Shown here: positions 37,401 through 44,507 of the stretch, piece by piece | Layout: the number at the start of each line of letters is the position of its first letter | Position numbering within the stretch: position 1 is the stretch's first letter | NCBI RefSeq assembly: GCF_002086695.1 | Contig: NZ_MVIH01000019.1 | Location: 1-64,000, forward strand | Direction of reading: 5' to 3' | Source of the DNA: Mycolicibacterium rhodesiae | GTDB lineage: Bacteria; Actinomycetota; Actinomycetes; Mycobacteriales; Mycobacteriaceae | DNA length: 64,000 bases | Made by a program: the position numbers and the translations under genes | Notes under the pieces: generated by a model | Seen by the model: only the letters and a program-made list of their open reading frames with translations | What the model was told of the DNA's origin: nothing | The model's database searches: none

Positions 37401-37726
37401 AAACGCACCACGCCGTAGAGACCGTCGTGGTCGGTCAGCGCGATGGCCCGCAAGTCCAACCGCGACGCCTCCTCCACAAGTTCCTCGGGAGTGCTGGCCC
37501 CGTCGAGGAAGCTGTAGGCCGAATGCGCATGCAGTTCGGCGTAGGGCACCGTCGAGCGCAGTGGACGATCGCCGATCGGTTCGTAGGGTTCCCGTCGACG
37601 TGACCACGCCGGACTGTCTCCGCCGTCGGCGTGCGGTTCGCCCAGCGACAGGCCGGGGCGGCGGGGCTTGCCGTTGAGCACCCGCTCCATCTCTCCCCAA
37701 CTGGGTGGCCCATTGAACCAGCGCAC
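34433..37726 (-). CDS. dnaE2: Error-prone DNA polymerase III alpha subunit DnaE2
   Basis: The 1097-residue C-family polymerase has an N-terminal PHP domain (ELHAHSAYSFLDGASTPEEL), the catalytic palm (GRGSAANSAVCYALG; PDIDIDIES), and the OB fold near the C-terminus (VLIAGAVTHRQRPATAQG). It is the catalytic polymerase of the damage-induced mutasome with ImuA' and ImuB, and in mycobacteria it drives induced mutagenesis and drug-resistance mutations. The GTG start (RWFNGPPSWGEMERVLNGK follows) matches the remembered M. tuberculosis start. A -10 TAGGCT six bases upstream implies a leaderless mRNA, with an SOS box directly upstream of it. Confidence 0.97.
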   Translation of the reverse strand: MRWFNGPPSWGEMERVLNGKPRRPGLSLGEPHADGGDSPAWSRRREPYEPIGDRPLRSTVPYAELHAHSAYSFLDGASTPEELVEEASRLDLRAIALTDHDGLYGVVRFAEAAKELDMRTVFGAELSLSNTARTEVPDPPGPHLLVLARGPEGYRRLSRQLSAAHLAGGEKGKPRYDYDSLTEAAGGHWHILTGCRKGHVRQALSQGGPEAAAAALADLVDRFGRDRVSIELSSHGDPFDDERNAALAALAPRFGVGVVAATGAHFAEPSRGRLAMAMGAIRARQSLDEAAGWLAPLGGAHLRSGDEMARIFAQYPEVVSAAADLGEQCAFELALIAPQLPPFDVPEGHTEDSWLRELVMVGAARRYGPRAGAPEAYAQLERELGIIAELKFPGYFLVVHDITRFCRENDILCQGRGSAANSAVCYALGVTAVDPIANELLFERFLSPARDGPPDIDIDIESDLREKAIQYVYDRYGRDYAAQVANVITYRGKSAVRDMARALGFSQGQQDAWSKQISHWHSGADSADLEGIPEPVVDLAVQIKNLPRHMGIHSGGMVICDRPIADVCPVEWARMENRSVLQWDKDDCAAIGLVKFDMLGLGMLSALHYCIDLVAEHKGIEVDLARLDLSEPAVYEMLQKADSVGVFQVESRAQMATLPRLKPRVFYDLVVEVALIRPGPIQGGSVHPYIKRRNGLEEVTYDHPSMEPALRKTLGVPLFQEQLMQLAVDCAGFSAAEADQLRRAMGSKRSTEKMRRLRKRFYAGMAQRHGITDEVADRIYDKLEAFANFGFPESHSLSFASLVYYSSWFKLHHPAAFCAALLRAQPMGFYSPQSLVADARRHGVTVHGPDVNASLAHPTLENSGMEVRLGLGAVRHIGDELAQRIVEERDAGGPYASLLDLTGRVQLSVPQTEALATAGALGCFAITRREGLWAAGAAASQRPDRLPGVGSSSHVPALPGMTEVELAASDVWATGISPDSYPTQFLREDLDAMGVVTADRLLDVPDGSRVLIAGAVTHRQRPATAQGVTFMNIEDETGMVNVLCTPGVWNRHRKLAQTASALLIRGQVQNATGAVTVMAERMGRITLKVSSRSRDFR

Positions 37727-37732
37727 CCCCCC

Positions 37733-37738
37733 AGCCTA
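37733..37738 (-). promoter_or_regulatory. Predicted -10 of dnaE2 (leaderless)
   Basis: TAGGCT on the minus strand is followed by six G residues and the GTG start at 37726. The adjoining LexA box (37739 onwards) abuts it, so repressor binding would exclude polymerase. Confidence 0.55.
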
Positions 37739-37754
37739 TCGAACATCTGTTCTA
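37739..37754. promoter_or_regulatory. LexA (SOS) box shared by dnaE2 and the helR-like gene
   Basis: TCGAACATCTGTTCTA matches the mycobacterial SOS consensus TCGAAC-N4-GTTCGA at 11 of 12 fixed positions (G to T at the fifth base of the right arm). It sits immediately upstream of the dnaE2 -10 and 59 bases before the start of the divergent helicase-like gene. Confidence 0.8.
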
Positions 37755-37813
37755 TGTCCGAGTTGCTGGGAAAAGTAGACGAGGATGGAGGTCGATCCAA
37801 AGAAATGAGGGGC

Positions 37814-40015
37814 ATGACGACGCAGGCACACAACCATGAGCTGGAGTCCGAGCGCGATTATCTGGCCGATCTCTATGACCGGCTCGACGCCAAGCGCAGG
37901 CGCGTCAAAGCCCAGTACCGCGCAGCACTCGGCGGACCGATCGACGTCCAGGACGGCGGAACCCTGGTGGCCCGTGACGCCGAGGTGCGCGCCCTGGCGC
38001 AATCCGCGGCCCGGCTGGACGTCGCCGATCAGGGACTGTGCTTCGGGCGGCTGGACGCCCTGTCCGGCGAACGGCTCTACGTCGGCCGTCTCGGTCTCTT
38101 CGATGAGCACAACGACCACGAGCCGCTGCTGATCGACTGGCGGGCACCGGCCGCCCGCGCGTTCTACACCGCCACCGGCGCCAGCCCGGAGGGAATGCGT
38201 CGGCGCCGCCAGTTCCACTCGCTGGGGCGGCGGCTGATCGATTTCACCGACGAGGTGTTCGGCCGCCCCGACCCGAACGCCGGTGACGACAGCCCGTTCA
38301 GCAGTGACGCTGCACTGCTCGCGGCGGTCAACGCCCCCCGCGGTGAAGGTATGCGCGACATCGTGGCGACGATCCAGTCCGAACAGGACGAGATCATCCG
38401 GCTCGACCATCCGGGCGTCCTGGTCATCGAGGGCGGCCCCGGCACCGGCAAGACGGTGGTGGCGCTGCATCGGGTGGCGTACCTCCTCTACACCCAACGG
38501 GCCCGGATCGAGCGGCACGGGGTCCTGGTCGTCGGCCCCAACGAGGCGTTCATGAACCACATCAGCCGGGTGCTTCCTTCCCTTGGCGAGTCGGAGGTGG
38601 TGTTCATGACGGTCGGCGACCTGCTTCCCGGACTGGACGTCACGGCCGAGGACGCTCCAGAGGTCGCCCGCATCAAGGGTTCTCGCGCGATGCTCGATGT
38701 GCTGGCGGCCGCGATCGCAGACCGCCAACGTGTGCCCGAGCACCCATTGGAGATCCCGCTCGGCGATGTCACGATGCAGATCGCCGCCGACACCGCGGGG
38801 TGGGCCATCGACGAGGCACGCGCAAGCGGACTGCCGCACAACGCGGCACGTGCGGTGTTCCGAGACATCGTCACCTATGTACTGACCGAGCGCGGGATCG
38901 CCCGGATCGGCCGCGGCTGGCTGACCCGCGACAATCGTGACGCCTGGGAGAAGGTGCGGGCGGACCTGCTCGCCGACCTCGAAGACAACGAAAAGTTCCT
39001 CGCGGCGCTCGACCAACTCTGGCCGGTCCTCGAGCCGCAAGATCTGCTGGCCGAGCTGTACGCCTCGCCCGAGCGGTTACGCGTCGCCGGCGCCGACCCG
39101 GCCCTGTGGCGGGAAGTCGGTGCAGCCTGGACGGTCTCGGACGTGCCGTTGCTCGACGAATTGGTCGACCTGCTGGGCCGCGACAAGGCCGCCGACGACG
39201 CCGCCGCACAGGCGCTCAAGGAAGAAACCGACTACGCCAGAGGCGTTTTGGAGAATATGGTCGCGCACGAGGATCTGATGGACGACGAGGACCATCTGCT
39301 CGCGCAGGACTTGATCGACGCCGAGGAACTCGCCGAGCGCTTCACCGAACGCGACTACCGGGATCTCGCCGAACGTGCTGCCGCCGATCGGGACTGGACC
39401 TATCGACACGTCGTCGTCGACGAAGCCCAGGAGCTGTCCGAGATGGACTGGCGGGTATTGATGCGACGTTGCCCGAGCCGGTCCTTCACCGTGGTCGGCG
39501 ATCTCGCACAGCGCCGATCGATGGCCGGAGCGACGTCATGGGCCGAGATGCTGGAACCGTACGTGCCCGGCCGGTGGGTATACCGGTCGCTGTCGGTCAA
39601 CTACCGCACCCCCGCCGAGATCATGGCCGTCGCCGCCGCGGTGTTGGCCGATTTCGCGCCCGACGTCCAGCCCCCGGAATCGGTTCGCGCGTGCGGGGTG
39701 CGTCCCTGGTCCCGACGTGTCACCGCGGACGAGATGCCCGGCGCCATCGATGAATTCGTCGCGGCCGAGGCCGGTCGCGAGGGCACCAGCGTGGTGATCG
39801 GGCCGCCGGGCATGCCGGGTGCGGTCGCGCCGTCGGAGACCAAGGGCCTCGAGTTCGACGCGGTGCTGGTCGTCGAGCCTGACCGCATCCTCGCCGACGG
39901 TCCGCGCGGCGCTGCCGAGCTCTACGTCGCGCTGACCCGAGCCACCCAGCGGCTGGGTGTGTTGCATACGGGCCCGCTGCCCCCGGCCTTGGCAGGACTT
40001 GCCGAAGCACCGTAA
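37814..40015 (+). CDS. helR: HelR/HelD-like RNA-polymerase-recycling helicase (UvrD superfamily)
   Basis: The 733-residue superfamily-1 ATPase has Walker A GGPGTGKTVVALHRVAYLLY (about residue 207), motif II VVDEAQELSEMDW, motif III VVGDLAQRRS, and C-terminal SETKGLEFDAVLVVEP with ALTRATQRL. The N-terminal SERDYLADLYDRLDAKRRR forms the coiled-coil arm typical of HelD-class proteins, which pry open RNA polymerase. Mycobacterial HelR members contribute to rifampicin tolerance by displacing the drug from RNA polymerase. It is divergent from dnaE2 and shares its SOS box. Start codon is uncertain: ATG 37805 and 37814 are in frame, and 37754 lies in the SOS box. No rifamycin-associated palindrome is seen. 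Confidence 0.82.
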   Translation: MTTQAHNHELESERDYLADLYDRLDAKRRRVKAQYRAALGGPIDVQDGGTLVARDAEVRALAQSAARLDVADQGLCFGRLDALSGERLYVGRLGLFDEHNDHEPLLIDWRAPAARAFYTATGASPEGMRRRRQFHSLGRRLIDFTDEVFGRPDPNAGDDSPFSSDAALLAAVNAPRGEGMRDIVATIQSEQDEIIRLDHPGVLVIEGGPGTGKTVVALHRVAYLLYTQRARIERHGVLVVGPNEAFMNHISRVLPSLGESEVVFMTVGDLLPGLDVTAEDAPEVARIKGSRAMLDVLAAAIADRQRVPEHPLEIPLGDVTMQIAADTAGWAIDEARASGLPHNAARAVFRDIVTYVLTERGIARIGRGWLTRDNRDAWEKVRADLLADLEDNEKFLAALDQLWPVLEPQDLLAELYASPERLRVAGADPALWREVGAAWTVSDVPLLDELVDLLGRDKAADDAAAQALKEETDYARGVLENMVAHEDLMDDEDHLLAQDLIDAEELAERFTERDYRDLAERAAADRDWTYRHVVVDEAQELSEMDWRVLMRRCPSRSFTVVGDLAQRRSMAGATSWAEMLEPYVPGRWVYRSLSVNYRTPAEIMAVAAAVLADFAPDVQPPESVRACGVRPWSRRVTADEMPGAIDEFVAAEAGREGTSVVIGPPGMPGAVAPSETKGLEFDAVLVVEPDRILADGPRGAAELYVALTRATQRLGVLHTGPLPPALAGLAEAP

Positions 40016-40071
40016 ACGTACGCCGGGACACTGGTACGGCAATTGTTTCCGGGGACCACTCCATCGGGTTA

Positions 40072-40193
40072 CCGCAAATAATCGTGCGGAAGTCCTACGC
40101 GGCTGGGAAGCTGATTCACGGCGGATTCCCAGCCGCGGGAATTGAAGCCGGCGAGCCTCGTCGGCGCCGCCCGATCGAGGGAGACACTCTCTG
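40072..40193 (+). ncRNA. Structured 5' leader, copy 1 (candidate regulatory RNA)
   Basis: Three hairpins precede the first exported-protein gene: P1 CCGCAAATAATCGTGCGG (40072-40089); P2, a 12-bp stem CGCGGCTGGGAA (40098-40109) with TTCCCAGCCGCG (40126-40137) around a loop GCTGATTCACGGCGGA; and P3 GCCGGCGAGCCTCGTCGGC (40147-40165). A GAGGGAGA ribosome site follows. All three elements recur in copy 2 with the same order and spacing to the start codon. I cannot name the class. Confidence 0.55.
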
Positions 40194-41030
40194 ATGCAAT
40201 TCGCCACCCCGAACCGTTCGCTGCGCGCGGTCGCCACGTTGACCACAGTCGGGGCGCTGGCTTTGACGCCCATCGCGCTCGCACCGTTCGAACTGCACAG
40301 CCCAGGTGTCTCGGCCCTCCCCGTCTCCAGCCAGGCGGTCCAGCTCACCGACGCCTGGTCGGATCTACTCACCAATACCGTCAGCAACACGGTCCAGCTC
40401 GCCGGGTTGTTCCTCGGCCTGAACAGCGGCTCCACACTGCCGAATCCGACGATTCCACTCGCTCCGGTCGCCACCCAGTTGGTGCTCAACCAGCTGATCT
40501 ACGCCGTTCAACTGTTCACCGGCAACGGCGCCGACATCCCGGTTGAGATCGCCACCCATCTCGACAAGCTCGGCAACCTCGCTCAGGCCCTCGGCAACGA
40601 CCTGCCGGGGATCGTCGGCGATCAGCTTCGGACACCGATCAAAGCGTTGGAGCTGGCTGTCGATTCCCTGACCACCAGCGGCAACGTGCTCCTTGCGCTG
40701 TTGGAGGCGCCCGCAGTGTTCCTTGACGTCGCCCTCAACAGCCAATACGGCCTGCTCGGTCTCGCCGGTCCGATCGCGGTACCGATCATCGTCCGAAACT
40801 TCGTGGCCACGGCGCTCGAGACACCGCTGCCGACGATCACGTTGCCGTTCAAGAAGCCCGCCGCCGCGGCGACGCCGAAGCCCGTCGCGGCGGCCGCGGT
40901 ATCCGACAAGGCGGATACCGCCTCCTCAGCCCGATCGAAGAGCAAGTCTCCGTCAGCCGGCAGCAAGCGCAAAGCGACACCGGCCAAGGCGGCCGCCAAG
41001 CCGGCCGGAGTCGGGCACGGCAAGCGTTAG
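40194..41030 (+). CDS. Exported Ala-rich protein with basic tail, paralogue 1 of 3
   Basis: The 278-residue protein has a signal peptide (RSLRAVATLTTVGALALTPI), then the family-defining VQLTDAWSDLLTNTVSNTVQ, followed by hydrophobic helical segments with PLAPVATQLVLNQLIYAVQL, QLRTPIKALELAV and LEAPAVFLDVALNSQYGLLG. It ends in LPFKKP and a Lys/Ala/Ser-rich disordered tail (about 70 residues, ending GVGHGKR). It has no Cys. I do not recognise a function; the build recalls exported mycobacterial proteins that some annotations call GjpA-type porins (weak). Ribosome site GGGAGA precedes ATG. It is the first of three tandem paralogues. Confidence 0.8.
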   Translation: MQFATPNRSLRAVATLTTVGALALTPIALAPFELHSPGVSALPVSSQAVQLTDAWSDLLTNTVSNTVQLAGLFLGLNSGSTLPNPTIPLAPVATQLVLNQLIYAVQLFTGNGADIPVEIATHLDKLGNLAQALGNDLPGIVGDQLRTPIKALELAVDSLTTSGNVLLALLEAPAVFLDVALNSQYGLLGLAGPIAVPIIVRNFVATALETPLPTITLPFKKPAAAATPKPVAAAAVSDKADTASSARSKSKSPSAGSKRKATPAKAAAKPAGVGHGKR

Positions 41031-41144
41031 GCGGTCCCGGGTTCGCACGCGGTCCAGCTCAGCGCGAAAAGCCACCGCGTGCGCATCTGTTTACCCCGGG
41101 CGCGTGTTACAGCAAATGAATTCATAATCGGGGACGCAGAAGAT

Positions 41145-41264
41145 CCGCAAATAATGGTGCGGCGACCGGGAGCGACTGGGAAGCTACTCACAGCGGATTC
41201 CCAGGCCCGGGAAGAGAAGCCGGCGAGGCCTCGCCGGCACCGCTCTACAAGGGAGAACTCGCCG
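41145..41264 (+). ncRNA. Structured 5' leader, copy 2 (candidate regulatory RNA)
   Basis: This second copy of the leader holds P1 CCGCAAATAATGGTGCGG (41145-41162); P2 CTGGGAA (41176-41182) with TTCCCAG (41198-41204), extended across a bulge by CCGGG/CCCGG (41166-41170/41206-41210), loop GCTACTCACAGCGGA; and P3, a perfect 20-base palindrome at 41219-41238 (GCCGGCGAGG and its complement). The distance from P1 to ATG is 120 bases against 122 in copy 1. Loop and joining sequences are as conserved as the stems. Confidence 0.55.
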
Positions 41265-42119
41265 ATGGACATCGCCATCCGTCGCTGTACGCTCGCGGCC
41301 GCAACATTGACCACTGCCGGCGCGCTGGCGTTGACACCCGTTACCGTCGCACCACCCAGCGAGCACGCGCCGGTTCGCGTTTCGACGCTGTCGGTTCAGC
41401 TCACCGACGCCTGGTCGCAGTTGTTCTCCGACACCGCATCGAATGTGACCGATCTGGTGGTTCTGGCGCTCGGCGTAAACAACAGCTACCCGTTGCCATC
41501 CCCGACCATTCCGCTCGCGCCCGTGGTCACCCAGCTGGCGCTGAACCAGCTGGCCTACGCCGGCCTTCTACTCACCGGGCAAGGCGGCCAGATCCCGGCG
41601 TGGATCGGCGCTCATCTGACCGAGGTCGGCAAGGTCGCCCAATTGGCCGTCAGCGCCATCCCTGGCGTAGTCCTCGAACAGCTGAGAACACCGTTTTCCG
41701 CAGCCGCGCAAACGCTCCAGTACATCACCGGCAGCGCAAACCCCGTGGGGGCGTTGTTCCAAGCTCCCGCAGTCTTTTTGAACATCGTCCTCAACAGCCA
41801 GTACGGCCTTCTGGGTTTCACCGGGCCGATCGGACTTCCCCTGATCTTCCGGAACCTACTGACAACCGCCATCTACACCCCGCTGCCCTCTGTCGTCCTG
41901 CCGTTCAAGAAGCCGGCCTCTGCTGCGGTAGAGCCGAAGGCGGCCGCGAGCACTGCTGCCGTCGCGAAGGTAACCGCCCCTTCTGGCACCGCATCGTCGG
42001 CACGGTCGAAGCCCAAAGCGCCGTCGCAGGCAGCCAGCGGCAAGCGCAAACCGTCGGCTTCGACCAAGACCGACACCAACGGCAGCGGCGCCGGCCGCGG
42101 GCACAGCAAGCGCGGATAG
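41265..42119 (+). CDS. Exported Ala-rich protein with basic tail, paralogue 2 of 3
   Basis: The 284-residue paralogue has a signal peptide (RRCTLAAATLTTAGALALTP), VQLTDAWSQLFSDTASNVTD, IPLAPVVTQLALNQLAYAGL, QLRTPFSAAAQTLQYITGSA, LFQAPAVFLNIVLNSQYGLL and LPFKKP, then a basic disordered tail ending GRGHSKRG. It aligns with paralogue 1 along the whole length. The ATG follows AAGGGAGA. The open frame extends upstream to 41079 but that stretch is the structured leader, so the start at 41265 is preferred. Function unknown; cell-envelope location expected. Confidence 0.8.
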   Translation: MDIAIRRCTLAAATLTTAGALALTPVTVAPPSEHAPVRVSTLSVQLTDAWSQLFSDTASNVTDLVVLALGVNNSYPLPSPTIPLAPVVTQLALNQLAYAGLLLTGQGGQIPAWIGAHLTEVGKVAQLAVSAIPGVVLEQLRTPFSAAAQTLQYITGSANPVGALFQAPAVFLNIVLNSQYGLLGFTGPIGLPLIFRNLLTTAIYTPLPSVVLPFKKPASAAVEPKAAASTAAVAKVTAPSGTASSARSKPKAPSQAASGKRKPSASTKTDTNGSGAGRGHSKRG

Positions 42120-42177
42120 CTCTAGGCGCCAACTGTTTTCACTACGCCTGCGAAGCCATGAAGAAAGGAGCCCTTTG

Positions 42178-42999
42178 ATGGACAACGCCGCTCGCCGAAA
42201 GCTACTCACCGTTTCCGCCGTGACTGCCGGCACGCTGATTCTGTCGCCCGTCATCGTTACGCCACACCAGACGCCCGTACCGATTCGTGTCTCCAGTGCA
42301 TCGGTTCAGCTCACTGACGCCTGGTCGCAACTCATCAACGACACCATCATCAGTACGTACCTGCTGGGCCAGTTGGCCGTCGGGGCCAACAGCACCTACC
42401 CGTTGCCGAACCCGATCTTCATCGCGCCCGTCGCCGCGCAACTCGTGATCAATCCGTTGATCTACGCCGTACAACTCGTCACCGGACAGGGCGCGAACGT
42501 CCCCGCCGCGATCATCGCCCACATCAACAATGTCGCCGACGTCGCGGCCGCCATCGGCAAGGATGTACCGCCGGCCATCGCCAAGCAGATCCAGACACCG
42601 TTCATCGCCGCCAAGGACGCGATCGAGTCGATCACCGCGAGTGGCAACCCGCTGCTCGGTCTACTCGAAGCGCCCGCAGTGTTCCTGAATGAAGCCCTGA
42701 ACAGCGAATACGGTCTCCTCAGCTTGAAGGGTCCGATCGCGGTCGGGTTCATCATCCGAAATGTGCTGGCGACTGCCCTCTACACGGCGCCACCGGCGGT
42801 CGTACTGCCGTTCAAGAAGCCGGCCGCGACGCTTAGCCCGACGGTCACCGCGACGACAGGCACACCGAAGGCCGCCGCCCCGTCGGGCACGGCGTCCTCG
42901 GCTCGGCCGAAGCCGAAAGCCTCGGCAGGCAGCGGCCGTACAGCCGCCGCCGCCAAGGCCAGCGACACGAAGAGCGGCGCCCACAGCAGGCGGGGCTGA
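42178..42999 (+). CDS. Exported Ala-rich protein with basic tail, paralogue 3 of 3
   Basis: The 273-residue paralogue has RRKLLTVSAVTAGTLILSPV as signal, VQLTDAWSQLINDTIISTYL, IFIAPVAAQLVINPLIYAVQ, QIQTPFIAAKDAIESITASG, LEAPAVFLNEALNSEYGLLS and LPFKKP, then a tail with ASSARPKPKASAGSG ending GAHSRRG. Unlike its siblings it lacks the structured leader and has a strong AAAGGAG seven bases before the ATG. It follows paralogue 2 by 58 bases and could be on the same mRNA. Function unknown. Confidence 0.8.
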   Translation: MDNAARRKLLTVSAVTAGTLILSPVIVTPHQTPVPIRVSSASVQLTDAWSQLINDTIISTYLLGQLAVGANSTYPLPNPIFIAPVAAQLVINPLIYAVQLVTGQGANVPAAIIAHINNVADVAAAIGKDVPPAIAKQIQTPFIAAKDAIESITASGNPLLGLLEAPAVFLNEALNSEYGLLSLKGPIAVGFIIRNVLATALYTAPPAVVLPFKKPAATLSPTVTATTGTPKAAAPSGTASSARPKPKASAGSGRTAAAAKASDTKSGAHSRRG

Positions 43000-43068
43000 C
43001 ACAACCGATGACTTTCGGGGGCGGGGCGAGTCCATCCTTGTGACGGAACCCGACACAAAGGAGCCCCC

Positions 43069-43761
43069 ATGTCCGCCCTGCCCCCGGTGGTCGATCAGCA
43101 GACCTGGCGCGCCGCGCTCGACGAACTGCGCACACGCGAGAAGGCCGCCACCCGCGAACTCGACGCGATCGCGGCGCAACGCCGGCGTTTACCGATGGTC
43201 GAGATGCCGGACTACGTCCTCACCGGACCACGCGGCCCCGTCACGCTGGCCGAGGTTTTCGACGGACGTTCGCAACTGATCGTCTACAACCACATGTGGA
43301 ACGACGGTGCCGACTGGCAGTGCCCGGGCTGCACCGGGTTCACCTCCCAGTTCACTCGCCTGGAATTCCTGGACACCTACGACGCCCGCTTCGTCATCGT
43401 CACCAATGGGCCGATCAGCGAAGCCTTGGCTTACAAGGCCAAAGTGGGCAACAAGATGGACTGGTACTCGTCGGCGGGCAGTGCGTTCGGCGCCGACGTC
43501 GACGCCGCCCCCGGCGCGGGATTCGGAGTCAATGTCTTTCTGCGCGAGGGCAATACGGTGTACCGCACCTGGCACACCAACGGCCGGGGCACCGAGCAGC
43601 TCAGTCACTCGTTCGCGCTCATCGACCTGCTGCCCTGGGGACGCCAGGAGGAGTGGCAGGACTCCCCAGCCGGCTGGCCGCAGCGCCCGACGTATTCCGG
43701 TTGGGCCGGCTCGGAGGACATCGCGCGCGCCTACGGCGAAAGTCCTACGCTGCACACGTGA
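43069..43761 (+). CDS. DUF899 thioredoxin-like protein
   Basis: The 230-residue protein matches DUF899, a thioredoxin-fold family. It has FDGRSQLIVYNHMWNDGADW, then CPGCTGFTSQFTRL with a CxxC pair, and HTNGRGTEQLSHSFALIDLL. The CPGC motif may be redox active. The biological role is not established. Start ATG 43069 follows AAAGGAG. It overlaps the next gene by four bases (GTGA), so the two are coupled. Confidence 0.85.
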   Translation: MSALPPVVDQQTWRAALDELRTREKAATRELDAIAAQRRRLPMVEMPDYVLTGPRGPVTLAEVFDGRSQLIVYNHMWNDGADWQCPGCTGFTSQFTRLEFLDTYDARFVIVTNGPISEALAYKAKVGNKMDWYSSAGSAFGADVDAAPGAGFGVNVFLREGNTVYRTWHTNGRGTEQLSHSFALIDLLPWGRQEEWQDSPAGWPQRPTYSGWAGSEDIARAYGESPTLHT

Positions 43762-44483
43762 CAACGCCTCCGGATCAACCGACCCACCCCTCCGAGCCGC
43801 ACCACGGCAAGTTCGGCAGCCGACTGAACTGGCTGCGCGCCGGAGTGCTCGGCGCCAATGACGGCATCGTGTCCACGGCCGGCATCGTCGTGGGCGTCGC
43901 CGCCGCGACCGCCGAGCGCGGGCCGATCTTCACCGCAGGCATCGCGGCCCTTGCCGCCGGTGCGCTGTCGATGGCGGTCGGTGAGTACGTGTCGGTCAGC
44001 ACCCAGCGCGATTCCGAGGAGGCGATGCTGACGAAGGAACGCCGCGAGCTCGACACCGAGCCTGCGGAAGAGCTCGACGAACTCGCCGCTCTCTACGAAG
44101 CCAAGGGCCTGTCCCCCGCCACCGCGCGCACGGTGGCCGAGGAGCTCACCGATCACGACGCGTTCGCCGCCCACGTCGACATCGAACTGCGTATCGACCC
44201 CGATGAACTGACCAACCCGTGGCAGGCCGCCTTCTCCTCGGCAGTGTCGTTCACGGTCGGCGCGGTGCTGCCACTGCTGGCAATCCTGTTGCCGCCTGCG
44301 TCGATTCGCGTGCCGATCACCTTCGTGGCGGTGCTGATCGCGCTGGCGGTCACCGGCTGGGTCAGCGCCCGCCTCGGCGGGGCCGATCCGCGGCGGGCGA
44401 TCTACCGGGTGGTCATCGGAGGCGCGCTGGCGATGGCCATCACGTTCGGGATAGGCCACCTCGTCGGCGGCGCCGTCGGTTGA
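43758..44483 (+). CDS. VIT1/CCC1-family iron/manganese transporter-like membrane protein
   Basis: The 241-residue membrane protein has the VIT family pattern: N-terminal RLNWLRAGVLGANDGIVSTA, GIAALAAGALSMAVGEYVSV, the cytoplasmic acidic helical hairpin with EELDELAALYEAKGLSPATA, and three C-terminal segments. The ALSMAVGEYVSVSTQRD motif is diagnostic. Relatives carry Fe2+ or Mn2+ across membranes. Whether this protein exports iron is inferred from the family. GTG start overlaps the DUF899 stop. Confidence 0.88.
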   Translation: MTTPPDQPTHPSEPHHGKFGSRLNWLRAGVLGANDGIVSTAGIVVGVAAATAERGPIFTAGIAALAAGALSMAVGEYVSVSTQRDSEEAMLTKERRELDTEPAEELDELAALYEAKGLSPATARTVAEELTDHDAFAAHVDIELRIDPDELTNPWQAAFSSAVSFTVGAVLPLLAILLPPASIRVPITFVAVLIALAVTGWVSARLGGADPRRAIYRVVIGGALAMAITFGIGHLVGGAVG

Positions 44484-44507
44484 CCGTCGGCGCGACGGCC
44501 GCCGCGA

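Noticed and set aside
37740..37813. Rifamycin-associated element before the helR-like gene
   Set aside because: No long GC-rich palindrome of that kind is visible in this gap; only the SOS box and AG-rich sequence are present.
41079..41264. Upstream extension of exported paralogue 2
   Set aside because: The stretch is the conserved structured leader and codes for no signal peptide; the ATG at 41265 has a good ribosome site.
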